DNA of 17,666 bases from Thiofaba sp049322715 (GTDB lineage: Bacteria; Pseudomonadota; Gammaproteobacteria; Halothiobacillales; Halothiobacillaceae): positions 1 through 17,666 of the forward strand of contig JBMOQP010000016.1 in assembly GCA_049322715.1 (NCBI GenBank), given 5' to 3'. Position 1 is the first letter of the stretch; each line of letters opens with the position of its first letter. The notes beneath the pieces were generated by a model, which was not told where the DNA came from, searched no databases, and worked only from the letters and a program-made list of their open reading frames with translations. The translations under genes and the position numbers were made by a program. Shown here piece by piece: positions 1-6,733 of the stretch.

Positions 1-50
1 AGGCTCACGTAGCTGAACAGGTCGGATTGGGGATCGGAGATGCCACGCAT
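1..50 (-). CDS. Partial transposase N-terminus, IS5-like (DUF772-type)
   Basis: Reading leftward from an ATG at 50-48, the frame stays open to the window edge and gives the 16 complete residues MRGISDPQSDLFSYVS. An MRG start followed by an (L/M)FSY(V/I)S block is the typical N-terminus of IS5-type transposases, in which the rest of the DUF772 domain would follow. Only the first residues are visible, so no catalytic residue can be seen and intactness cannot be judged. The outer end of the element appears to lie near 103-125. A weaker alternative is another DDE transposase family with the same N-terminal block, such as IS1182. Confidence 0.6.
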   Translation of the reverse strand, partial: MRGISDPQSDLFSYVS

Positions 51-53
51 CGC

Positions 54-83
54 TCAGGGATGGATCAGGGATGGATCAGGGGG
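54..83. repeat. Short tandem repeat, 11-bp unit
   Basis: Two identical 11-bp units, TCAGGGATGGA, lie at 54-64 and 65-75. A third unit, degenerate after TCAGGG, follows from 76. The array is immediately upstream of the transposase start codon, inside the presumed IS leader. It may contribute to the ribosome-binding region or to transposase binding, but nothing in the sequence proves a role. Confidence 0.6.
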
Positions 84-127
84 ATCATGCCATGGAAGCG
101 CCGGAGTTTTTCAACGGCCTGTTAGTG

Positions 128-196
128 AAGCGTAACCCGCCGAATGGGTTATCGCTTGCACCTTTCATCCGGCGCAATACGCTCCGCTATTGCGCC
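128..196. repeat. BIME/REP-like pair of palindromes next to the IS end
   Basis: Two hairpins lie in tandem. The first pairs AAGCGTAACCC (128-138) with GGGTTATCGCTT (146-157), with one bulged base. The second pairs GGCGCAATA (171-179) with TATTGCGCC (188-196) around an 8-nt loop. Read on the minus strand the second begins GGCGCAATAGCGGAGCG, resembling the widespread intergenic GTAGGGCGnAATAGCG-type repeats of gammaproteobacteria. It lies downstream of the convergently read VOC gene stop and next to an IS terminus, a common location for such repeats. Confidence 0.55.
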
Positions 197-234
197 CTAC
201 TTTCCACACATGGGCCATGATCGCTGATGGCATT

Positions 235-615
235 TCACCCACCCATCAACTCCACCGCATTCCCGTCCAGGTCGCGGAAGAAAATGGACGGCCGCCCGGA
301 GCGGCTGCGGGTGTAGGGCACACCGTCCCGTTCCAGCCGTTCGATGAAGGGGACAAGGTCGGCCACGCGCAGGGCGAAGTGACGGTCCCGGCCACCGTGC
401 TCCGGACGGCCGGTCTTGGGATCGGGGTCCGGCAGTTCCATGAGATGGAGCTGCTGGCCTTCGCCCAGGGCCAGCCAGACGCCGGGGAAGCCGAGGTCGG
501 GACGATCCAGCGGCTTGAGGCCGAGTATCTCTTCATAGAAGCGCCGCGCACGGCTGGTGTCGGCAACAAGGAGGCTGACGTGATGCAGGGCGAGGATGGC
601 GGGTTCAGCGGTCAT
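235..615 (-). CDS. VOC-superfamily (glyoxalase/bleomycin-resistance fold) protein
   Basis: This 126-residue protein has the single-repeat VOC pattern. It starts with a beta strand carrying HHVSLLV (from residue 11), followed by the RARRFYEEILGL helix, a mid-region LHLMELPDP strand, RHFALRVADL, and a C-terminal FRDLDGNAVELM ending. The candidate metal ligands are the first histidine, the histidine of the RHFAL strand and the glutamate in NAVEL, as in glyoxalase-like metalloenzymes. The exact substrate cannot be deduced. The start at 615 is chosen because homology begins there; a longer open frame to 669 would overlap the dapC start region. It is divergent from dapC with about 52 bp between the two starts. 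Confidence 0.85.
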   Translation of the reverse strand: MTAEPAILALHHVSLLVADTSRARRFYEEILGLKPLDRPDLGFPGVWLALGEGQQLHLMELPDPDPKTGRPEHGGRDRHFALRVADLVPFIERLERDGVPYTRSRSGRPSIFFRDLDGNAVELMGG

Positions 616-667
616 GGGAGGCCTTTGCGGTATACTCCCGCTCATTCTCCACGACCTTTGCCGCCGC

Positions 668-1849
668 ATGAACCCCGATCTCGGCCTGTTGCAGCCCTAC
701 CCCTTCGAAAAGCTGGCCAAGCTCAAGGCCGGGAGCACCCCGCCCGCCCACCTCGAGCACATCGCCCTGTCGATCGGGGAGCCCAAGCACCAGCCGCCGT
801 CCTTCGTGGTCGAGGAACTGATCCATCACCTGCACGGCCTGGCCAACTACCCGCTCACCCGCGGCGTCGACGGGCTGCGCGAGGCGGTGGCGAGCTGGCT
901 GCTGCGGCGCTTCGAGGCCAAGGTCGATCCGGCCACGCAGGTCCTGCCGGTCTCCGGCACGCGAGAGGCGCTGTTCTCCTTCGCCCAGTGTGTAGTGAAC
1001 CGTGCCGACAAGCCTCTGGTGCTGATGCCAAACCCCTTCTACCAGATCTACGAGGGCGCGGCGTACCTGGCGGGCGCGGAGCCGTGGTTCTACCCCACCC
1101 CGGCCGAGAACGACTTCCTGCCGGATTTCGACGCCATTCCCGTTGAAGTGTGGAAGCGCTGCCAGCTCATCTACGTCTGCTCGCCCGGCAACCCGACCGG
1201 CGCGATGCTGCCGGAGGCCGCCTACCGCCGCCTTCTCGAGCTGGCCGACGAGCACGACTTCATCATCGCCTCCGACGAGTGCTACTCGGAGCTGTATTAC
1301 GGCGAGCCGCCGGTCGGTCTGCTGCAGGTCTGCGCCAACATCGGCCGCGACGACTTCGCCCGATGCGTGGTGTTCCACTCGCTCTCCAAGCGATCCAACC
1401 TGCCGGGCCTGCGCTCCGGCTTCGTGGCGGGGGACGCAGCCGTGCTCAAGGACTACCACCTGTACCGCACCTATCACGGTTGCACCCTGCCCCCGCCCAC
1501 CCAGGCGGCGAGCCGTGCGGCCTGGAACGACGAGGCGCACGTCGAGAACAACCGAGCGCTTTACCTGCAGAAATTCACCCAAGTAATTGAAATCCTTCGA
1601 GGTGCTCTGGACGTTCGCATGCCGGACGGCGCCTTCTACCTATGGGCCCGGACACCCATCGACGACACCGAATTCGCCCGCCGCCTGTTCGCCGAGCAGA
1701 ACGTCACCGTGCTGCCGGGCAGCTACCTCTCCCGCGAGGTCTGCGGCCACAACCCCGGCGCGGGCTATGTGCGCATGGCGCTGGTGGCCGAGATGGACGA
1801 GTGCTTGGATGCGGCCGAGCGGATCAAGACCTTCTGCCAGACCCTATAA
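668..1849 (+). CDS. dapC: Succinyldiaminopimelate transaminase (DapC)
   Basis: This 393-residue, fold-type I, PLP-dependent aminotransferase is predicted to make N-succinyl-LL-2,6-diaminopimelate from N-succinyl-2-amino-6-ketopimelate, with glutamate as amino donor. The start motif MNPDLGLLQPYPFEKL and the following block on equal-treatment of SIGEPKH are typical of the proteobacterial DapC subgroup. The PLP region shows CSPGNPTGA, ASDECYSELYY and SLSKRSNLPGLRSGF, with the Schiff-base lysine at residue 241. The C-terminal arginine region is GYVRMALV. The ATG at 668 is used because family homology begins there; no clear Shine-Dalgarno is visible. A -10-like TATACT is at 631-636 without a convincing -35. 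dapD follows 63 bp downstream and catalyses the preceding step. Confidence 0.93.
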   Translation: MNPDLGLLQPYPFEKLAKLKAGSTPPAHLEHIALSIGEPKHQPPSFVVEELIHHLHGLANYPLTRGVDGLREAVASWLLRRFEAKVDPATQVLPVSGTREALFSFAQCVVNRADKPLVLMPNPFYQIYEGAAYLAGAEPWFYPTPAENDFLPDFDAIPVEVWKRCQLIYVCSPGNPTGAMLPEAAYRRLLELADEHDFIIASDECYSELYYGEPPVGLLQVCANIGRDDFARCVVFHSLSKRSNLPGLRSGFVAGDAAVLKDYHLYRTYHGCTLPPPTQAASRAAWNDEAHVENNRALYLQKFTQVIEILRGALDVRMPDGAFYLWARTPIDDTEFARRLFAEQNVTVLPGSYLSREVCGHNPGAGYVRMALVAEMDECLDAAERIKTFCQTL

Positions 1850-1885
1850 CCCCTCACCCCTGCCCCTCTTCCTCGGGGAGAGGGG
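1850..1885. repeat. REP-like palindrome between dapC and dapD
   Basis: Just after the dapC stop, CCCCTCACCCCTGCCCCTC leads into a stem pairing CCCCTCT (1863-1869) with AGAGGGG (1879-1885) around a 9-nt loop. CCCCTCACCC...CCCCTCTCCC palindromes of this kind are abundant intergenic repeats in many proteobacteria. There is no T-tract, so it is more likely an mRNA-stabilising or transcription-modulating repeat than a strong terminator. dapC and dapD may therefore still be co-transcribed. Confidence 0.6.
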
Positions 1886-1912
1886 TCATGAACCACCTTT
1901 CAGGAGAACTGT

Positions 1913-2737
1913 ATGAACAACCTTCGCCAGCTCATCGAAGACGCCTTCGAGAAGCGTGCCGAGTTCACCCCCGCCAATGCCCCGAAGGACGTGCGCGACG
2001 CCGTCAACGAGGCCATGAGCCTGCTCGATAGCGGCAAGATGCGCGTGGCCGAGCGGAAGGCGGTGGGCCAGTGGCAGGTCAACGAGTGGCTGAAGAAGGC
2101 CGTGCTGCTGTCCTTCCGCCTGAACGACAACCGCGTCATGGGCGCAAACGACATCCAGTTCTACGACAAGGTGGAGCCCAAGTTCGCCGGCTGGACCGAC
2201 GAACAGTTCCGCGCCGCCGGCATCCGCGTCGCCCCGACCGCGATGGCCCGCCGCGGCAGCTTCATCGCCAAGAGCTGCGTGCTGATGCCGTCCTACGTGA
2301 ACATCGGCGCCTACGTCGACGAGGGCACCATGGTCGACACCTGGGCCACCGTCGGCTCCTGCGCCCAGATCGGCAAGAACGTGCACCTCTCCGGCGGCGT
2401 CGGCATCGGCGGCGTGCTGGAGCCGCTGCAGGCCGCACCGACCATCATCGAGGACAACTGCTTCATCGGCGCCCGCTCCGAGGTGGTCGAGGGCGTGATC
2501 GTCGAGGAAGGCTCCGTGATCTCCATGGGCGTGTACATCGGACAGTCCACCAAGATCTACGATCGCGAAACCGGCGAGGTCCACTACGGCCGCGTCCCGG
2601 CCGGTTCCGTGGTGGTCTCCGGCAACCTGCCGTCCAAGGATGGCAAGTACAGCCTGTACTGCGCGGTGATCGTGAAGAAGGTCGACGCCAAGACCCTCGG
2701 CAAGGTCGGTATCAACGAGCTGCTGCGCGACGTGTGA
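1913..2737 (+). CDS. dapD: 2,3,4,5-tetrahydropyridine-2,6-dicarboxylate N-succinyltransferase (DapD)
   Basis: At 274 residues it matches the length of Escherichia coli DapD. It transfers succinyl from succinyl-CoA to tetrahydrodipicolinate, the step before DapC. The N-terminal helical domain (about 1-100) is followed by a left-handed beta-helix of hexapeptide repeats (about 105-235), seen in the runs MPSYVNIGAYVDEG, WATVGSCAQIG and GVGIGGVLEPLQ. The motif IIEDNCFIGARSEVVEG is the DapD signature around the CoA-binding edge. The protein is expected to be a cytosolic trimer. A good ribosome-binding site, AGGAGA at 1902-1907, lies 5 nt before the ATG. A rho-independent terminator follows at 2761-2790. 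Confidence 0.97.
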   Translation: MNNLRQLIEDAFEKRAEFTPANAPKDVRDAVNEAMSLLDSGKMRVAERKAVGQWQVNEWLKKAVLLSFRLNDNRVMGANDIQFYDKVEPKFAGWTDEQFRAAGIRVAPTAMARRGSFIAKSCVLMPSYVNIGAYVDEGTMVDTWATVGSCAQIGKNVHLSGGVGIGGVLEPLQAAPTIIEDNCFIGARSEVVEGVIVEEGSVISMGVYIGQSTKIYDRETGEVHYGRVPAGSVVVSGNLPSKDGKYSLYCAVIVKKVDAKTLGKVGINELLRDV

Positions 2738-2760
2738 TCCGCGGTGACTCGGCCAGTACC

Positions 2761-2793
2761 AAGCCCCTCCCCTGTGAGGGGCTTCTTCGTTTC
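2761..2793 (+). terminator. Rho-independent terminator after dapD
   Basis: A perfect 9-bp stem pairs AAGCCCCTC (2761-2769) with GAGGGGCTT (2776-2784), with loop CCCTGT, followed by the T-rich CTTCGTTTC. It sits 24 nt after the dapD stop codon and ahead of the convergent MFS gene. Confidence 0.85.
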
Positions 2794-2794
2794 T

Positions 2795-2824
2795 GGGGAA
2801 ACGCTGAATTTTTCAGCGCTTCCC
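2795..2824 (-). repeat. Solo terminal hairpin of the 154-bp repeat family
   Basis: GGGAAACGCTGAA (2796-2808) pairs with TTCAGCGCTTCCC (2812-2824), with one mismatch and a TTT loop. Its reverse complement begins CTAGGGAAGCGCTGAAAAAT, nearly the same as the left end of the complete elements at 5653, 16641 and 17421, including the preceding TAG. The remaining 120 bp of the element is missing. It lies between convergent dapD and MFS genes and may act as a secondary bidirectional terminator. Confidence 0.75.
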
Positions 2825-2876
2825 TAGAGCGCGGGACACTCGACCGCCACCACAGGCAGTTCCCACCCAATCTTCT

Positions 2877-4043
2877 TCATGCCTTCGGCACCATCCTCAG
2901 GAAGGCCAGCAGGGCCAGGGCCGAGACCATCGCCGCCACGGCGAAGGCGACCTGGCTGCCGGCCATCTGCCAGATCCCCCCGAACAGCAACGCCCCGGGC
3001 AGGGCGGCGAGGCCCGACACCATGTGGTACAAGCCGAAGGCCGTGCCTCGCACCGCCTTCGGGGCGCGATCGCCAATCAGCGCGCGCTCCGCCCCTTCGG
3101 TCGAGGCCAGCGCTGCTGCGTAGGCCAGGAACAGGCCGAGGGTGACGAGAGTGGAGGCATCCAGCCCGTTGAGGGCCAGCGCCACCAGCACGGCGAAACG
3201 CAGAAACCACCCCCAGGCCAGCATCGGCACGCGCCCGAATCGGTCCGACAGGGCGGCAAAGGGAGCGACGATCAGCATCTTCACCCCGCTCGCCGCCGCC
3301 CAAAGCAGCGGCAGCCACACCACGTCCAGACCACGGTCGTGGGCCCACAGGACGAGGAAGGCCTCCGGCACCGCGACCAGCGCAAGGGCGCCCGCGGCGA
3401 GGATCAGCCCGCGCAGGCGGGCATCCAGCAGCGACCAGCGCAAGGGTGCCACCGGCGTGCCGGGCAGGGTGGCGGGCGCCTGCGGCGGCAGGCCGAACAC
3501 CAGCAGCAGGACCACCAGCGCGCCAGGGATGACCGACCAGAGGAACACGTCCCCCAGCGCCACCCCCATGCTCAGCAGGGCAAAGGCCAGCAGCGGACCG
3601 ATAACCGCGCCGGCATGGTCGAGCGCGCGGTGCACGCCGAAGGCCCAGCCGCGCTGGCGCTCCTCCACCGCCCCGGCAATCAGCGCATCGCGCGGTGCCG
3701 TGCGCAGGCCCTTGCCCAGCCGGTCGAGGAAACGCAGCAGCAACACCCAGCCCCAGCCGAGGGCCAGGCCGATGAGCGGGCGCGCCAGGTTGGACACCCC
3801 GTAGCCGCCCAGCACCAGGCGCTTGGCCGACCAGCCGCGGTCCACCAGGCGTCCGGAGACCAGCTTGAGGAGACTCGCCGTCGCCTCGGCCACGCCCTCG
3901 ACCAGGCCGACGATCGCCGGCCCCGCGCCGAGCGTGGCGGTGAGGAAGATCGGCAGCAGGGGCGTGATCATTTCGCTCGCGGCATCGTTGAGCATCGACA
4001 CCAGCCCGAGCACGATCACGGTGCGAGGAAGACCCAGTTTCAC
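2877..4043 (-). CDS. Major facilitator superfamily transporter
   Basis: This is an integral inner-membrane protein of 388 residues with about 11-12 hydrophobic segments. The MFS motif-A-like loops SGRLVDRGWSAKR (between TM2 and TM3) and AALSDRFGRVPML (between TM8 and TM9) are visible, as is the LVEGVAEATASLLKL block seen in a family of uncharacterised drug/metabolite efflux-like permeases. The substrate is unknown. The GTG at 4043 is preferred because GGAGA stands 7 nt upstream; an ATG at 4064 in the same frame is an alternative and would add seven residues (MIRGDAR). The gene interrupts the dap cluster on the opposite strand. It is convergent with dapD and divergent from the reductase gene at 4147. 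Confidence 0.88.
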   Translation of the reverse strand: MKLGLPRTVIVLGLVSMLNDAASEMITPLLPIFLTATLGAGPAIVGLVEGVAEATASLLKLVSGRLVDRGWSAKRLVLGGYGVSNLARPLIGLALGWGWVLLLRFLDRLGKGLRTAPRDALIAGAVEERQRGWAFGVHRALDHAGAVIGPLLAFALLSMGVALGDVFLWSVIPGALVVLLLVFGLPPQAPATLPGTPVAPLRWSLLDARLRGLILAAGALALVAVPEAFLVLWAHDRGLDVVWLPLLWAAASGVKMLIVAPFAALSDRFGRVPMLAWGWFLRFAVLVALALNGLDASTLVTLGLFLAYAAALASTEGAERALIGDRAPKAVRGTAFGLYHMVSGLAALPGALLFGGIWQMAGSQVAFAVAAMVSALALLAFLRMVPKA

Positions 4044-4146
4044 GCGTGCATCTCCGCGGATCATTCCCGGAGCATAGACCGGGTTTGTGCAGCCCCGGGC
4101 CGAACTGCTAAGGTTCCGCCTGCATTTCCACAAGGCATTCGACGGC

Positions 4147-4497
4147 ATGATGAAGGTCTACGGCATCCCCAACTGCGGCACGGTGAAGAAGGCCCGCGCC
4201 TGGCTGGAGCAGCACGGGCAGGAATACTTCTTCCACGACTTCAAGAAGGAAGGCGTGCCGGAGGACCGCCTGCTGGCCTGGGAAGCGACGCTCGGCTGGG
4301 AGAAGCTGCTGAAAAAGACCGGCACCACCTGGCGCGCCTTGCCCGAGGAGGCCAGGGCCGGGCTCGGCCGGGACAAGGCCCTCGACCTGATGCGCAGCCA
4401 GCACAACCTCGTCCGCCGCCCGATCGTCGAATTGCCCGACGGCCGCCTGGTGGCGGGCTTCGTGGAATCCGAATACGAAGCCGCCTTCAAGGAATAA
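4147..4497 (+). CDS. YffB/Spx/ArsC-family reductase-like protein
   Basis: This 116-residue thioredoxin-fold protein of the ArsC/Spx family starts YGIPNCGTVKKARAWL and carries the family motif RRPIVE near residue 89. The active-site cysteine is Cys10. The second position of a CxxC pair is not cysteine, so the enzyme is of the monothiol type, as in YffB. It is probably cytosolic and glutathione-linked, but its substrate is unknown; arsenate is not implied. The gene ends 2 nt before dapE, which strongly suggests co-transcription and translational coupling. This neighbourhood is conserved in several gammaproteobacteria. An ATG doublet (4147 and 4150) leaves the start uncertain by one residue. Confidence 0.9.
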   Translation: MMKVYGIPNCGTVKKARAWLEQHGQEYFFHDFKKEGVPEDRLLAWEATLGWEKLLKKTGTTWRALPEEARAGLGRDKALDLMRSQHNLVRRPIVELPDGRLVAGFVESEYEAAFKE

Positions 4498-4499
4498 TC

Positions 4500-5636
4500 A
4501 TGTCCGACGTCCTCAAGCTCGCCACCGACCTCATCGGCCGCCGCTCCGTCACCCCCGAAGACGCCGGCTGCCAGGCCATGCTCGCCGCCCGGCTGGAAAG
4601 GCTCGGCTTCCACATCGAATGGCTGAATGCAGGCTCCGTGACCAACCTGTGGGCGCGTCGCGGCGACAAGGGGCCGCTGGTCTGCCTTGCCGGCCACACC
4701 GACGTGGTGCCCCCCGGACGCGAGGAGGCCTGGACCTCGCCGCCGTTCCAGCCGACCGTGCGCGACGGCCTGCTCTATGGCCGCGGCGCGGCGGATATGA
4801 AGGGCGGCGTCGCGGCGCTGGTGGTCGCGGCCGAGCGCTTCGTGCAACGCCATCCCGACTTTGATGGCTCCATCGCCTTCCTGCTGACCTCGGACGAGGA
4901 AGGCGTGGCGGTGGACGGCACGGTCAAGGTCATCGAGGCGCTTGAGCGTCGCGGCGAGAAGATCGACTACGCCATCGTAGGCGAGCCCTCCAGCCGCGCG
5001 GTGCTGGGCGACGAGTTCAAGATCGGCCGCCGCGGCTCGCTCACCGGCAACCTGACCGTGCAGGGCATCCAGGGCCACGTCGCCTATCCGCACCTCGCGG
5101 ACAACCCGGTGCATCGCGCCGCGCCCGCGCTGGCGGAGCTGGCCGCGACCGTGTGGGATACGGGCAACGAGCACTTCCCGCCGTCCAGCTTCCAGATCGC
5201 CAATATCCACGCCGGCACCGGGGCCAACAACGTCATTCCCGGCGAGCTGTTCGTGCAATTCAACTTCCGTTTCAACACCGAGTGGACGGCTGAGGGCTTG
5301 CAGGCGAAGGTGGATGAGATCCTGCAGCGCCATGGCCTGAACTACACCATCGACTGGAACCTCTCCGGCCTGCCCTTCCTCACCCGCGCCGACGGGCGGC
5401 TGGTCGAGGCGGTGATGGGTGCGATCCGCGACGTACTCGGCCTTGAAACCGTGCCCTCCACTTCCGGCGGCACATCGGATGCGCGCTTCATCGCCCCGAC
5501 CGGCGCGGAGGTGATCGAGCTCGGCCCGCTCAATGCCACCATCCACAAGGTCAACGAGTGCGTTGGCGTCGAGGACCTGGACCGCCTGGCGACGGTTTAC
5601 GAGCGCATGCTCGACCTTCTGCTGGTCGAGGACTGA
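4500..5636 (+). CDS. dapE: Succinyl-diaminopimelate desuccinylase (DapE)
   Basis: This 378-residue M20-family metalloprotease-fold amidohydrolase releases succinate from N-succinyl-LL-diaminopimelate to give LL-DAP. The di-zinc site is intact: His66 and Asp68 in AGHTDVVPPG, bridging Asp99 in GRGAADMKGG, the Glu133/Glu134 pair in SDEEG (general base plus ligand), Glu162 in VGEPSS, and His349 in NATIHKVNE. A dimerisation (lid) domain spans about residues 178-290. The ATG overlaps the end of the spacer after the reductase stop, and the family N-terminus begins exactly there. Sixteen nt after its stop a copy of the 154-bp repeat begins, which probably ends the transcript. Confidence 0.97.
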   Translation: MSDVLKLATDLIGRRSVTPEDAGCQAMLAARLERLGFHIEWLNAGSVTNLWARRGDKGPLVCLAGHTDVVPPGREEAWTSPPFQPTVRDGLLYGRGAADMKGGVAALVVAAERFVQRHPDFDGSIAFLLTSDEEGVAVDGTVKVIEALERRGEKIDYAIVGEPSSRAVLGDEFKIGRRGSLTGNLTVQGIQGHVAYPHLADNPVHRAAPALAELAATVWDTGNEHFPPSSFQIANIHAGTGANNVIPGELFVQFNFRFNTEWTAEGLQAKVDEILQRHGLNYTIDWNLSGLPFLTRADGRLVEAVMGAIRDVLGLETVPSTSGGTSDARFIAPTGAEVIELGPLNATIHKVNECVGVEDLDRLATVYERMLDLLLVED

Positions 5637-5652
5637 CTCGCCGCAGCCAACC

Positions 5653-5812
5653 TAGGGAAACGCTGAAAAATTCAGCGTTTCCTGTCTGGGGCAGGGATGC
5701 CCCGGCGCGAACAAGGGCGTAAGCCCTTGATTCGCGGAGGCCACCGCGAATTCACTTCGCGGTGAGCCGAGCTGAAAAAATTCATGGATGGATTTTTTCG
5801 GCATTTCCTTAG
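5653..5812 (+). repeat. 154-bp MITE-like hairpin-rich element, copy 1
   Basis: The element (5656-5809) is bounded by imperfect inverted termini. The left end is GGAAACGCTGAAAAATTC; the right end, read in reverse complement, is GGAAATGCCGAAAAAATCC. It is flanked by TAG at 5653-5655 and TAG at 5810-5812. Inside are successive hairpins: GGAAACGCTGAA/TTCAGCGTTTCC; GGGGCA/TGCCCC; AAGGGC-GTAA-GCCCTT; TTCGCGG/CCGCGAA; and a right-end stem of 12 pairs kept by two G-T pairs. No ORF in it is credible. It is about 97% identical to the copies near 16644 and 17424. Confidence 0.85.
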
Positions 5813-5819
5813 AAAACGC

Positions 5820-5890
5820 AGCTCGGATGAAGCAACACGAAATCCGGGTGCCTTTCCCGGATTCCGGCCCTCGGCCTGCATCCGGGCTAC
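5820..5890. repeat. BIME-like palindrome upstream of uppP
   Basis: Read on the minus strand, the segment begins GTAGCCCGGATGCAGGCCG, a widely distributed intergenic repeat consensus (GTAGCCCGGATG...GGAATCCGGG) in gammaproteobacteria. It contains a perfect hairpin AATCCGGG (5841-5848)/CCCGGATT (5856-5863). It separates the MITE-like element from the uppP start. Confidence 0.65.
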
Positions 5891-5912
5891 AACCATTCCA
5901 AGGTATCGACTG

Positions 5913-6710
5913 ATGGATCTATGGATGCTTTTCAAGGCAGCCATCCTCGGCCTGATCGAGGGCGCGACCGAGTTTCTGCCCATCTCCTCCACCGGGCATT
6001 TGATCATCGCCCAGGACCTGCTCGGCTATAACGACGAGGCCGGCAAGGTCTTCACCATCGCCATCCAGCTCGGTGCCATCCTGGCCGTCTGCTGGCATTA
6101 CCGCGAAAAGATCTTCACCGTGGTGAAGGGCCTGCCACACGAGTCGGCGGCGCAGCGCTTCGCCGTCAACATCATCATCGCCTTCATTCCGGCAATGATC
6201 TTCGGCCTGCTGTTCCACAAGCTGATCAAGGAATACCTGTTCAGCCCCCTGACCGTGGCCGGGGCGCTGATCGTCGGCGGCTTCGTCATCCTGCTGGTGG
6301 AGCGCTTCAAGCCCCCCCCCCGCGTCCAGAGCGTGGACGACATGACCTGGAGGGATGCGCTCAAGGTCGGCCTCGCCCAGAGCGTCGCGCTGTTCCCCGG
6401 CACCTCGCGTTCCGGGGCGACCATCATGGGCGGGATGATATTCGGCCTTTCACGCACGACCGCCACCGAGTTCTCCTTCTTCCTCGCCATTCCCACCATG
6501 TTCGCCGCCGTGACCTACGATCTGTACAAGAACGCAGGGCAGCTCAACGGCGAGGACATGGGCATGATCGCCGTCGGCTTCGTCATGGCCTTCATCTCCG
6601 GACTCGCCGCGGTGCGCTTCCTGCTGCGCTACGTGTCCAGCCACAGCTTCGTCGGCTTTGCCTGGTACCGCATCGTGTTCGGCGGCCTGGTGCTGCTCTA
6701 CTTCCTGTAA
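5913..6710 (+). CDS. uppP: Undecaprenyl-diphosphate phosphatase (UppP/BacA)
   Basis: This 265-residue polytopic inner-membrane enzyme recycles C55-pyrophosphate to C55-phosphate, the lipid carrier of peptidoglycan and other envelope glycans. The two signatures are present: EGATEFLPISSTGH (residues 16-29, with Glu16, Glu20, Ser26 and His29) and FPGTSRSGAT (161-170, with catalytic Arg166). About eight hydrophobic segments are visible. The start ATG has AGG at 5901-5903 nine bases ahead. A run of 10 Cs at 6312-6321 lies in the coding region for the PPP loop. DUF2868 begins 23 nt after the stop and may be co-transcribed. Confidence 0.97.
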   Translation: MDLWMLFKAAILGLIEGATEFLPISSTGHLIIAQDLLGYNDEAGKVFTIAIQLGAILAVCWHYREKIFTVVKGLPHESAAQRFAVNIIIAFIPAMIFGLLFHKLIKEYLFSPLTVAGALIVGGFVILLVERFKPPPRVQSVDDMTWRDALKVGLAQSVALFPGTSRSGATIMGGMIFGLSRTTATEFSFFLAIPTMFAAVTYDLYKNAGQLNGEDMGMIAVGFVMAFISGLAAVRFLLRYVSSHSFVGFAWYRIVFGGLVLLYFL

Positions 6711-6733
6711 CCGCTTCACCGACGAGGTAGCGC

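Larger units (their letters stand above)
1..125 (-). mobile_element. Left-edge insertion sequence fragment (5' end of transposase plus outer terminus)
   Basis: The partial transposase start at 50 is followed outward by a short leader. At 103-125 comes a segment that, read on the minus strand, begins CTAACAGGCCGTTGAAAAAC. Sequences of the form CTAACAGGC(C/T)G(T/C)TGAAAAA resemble the terminal inverted repeats of many proteobacterial IS elements, so the outer boundary is placed near 125. The opposite end is outside the window, so neither the inverted repeat partner nor a target duplication can be checked. Confidence 0.5.

Noticed and set aside
616..667. Lysine riboswitch or leader before dapC
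   Set aside because: Only about 50 bp separates the divergent genes, too short for a lysine riboswitch. Only a weak TATACT -10-like box is present.
1886..2584. 232-residue antisense frame over dapD
   Set aside because: It is antisense to a strongly supported DapD gene and has a His/Asp/Gly-rich shadow composition.
3024..4499. Long upstream extension of the dapE reading frame
   Set aside because: The extension is opposite the MFS gene and out of frame with the reductase. DapE homology starts at 4500.
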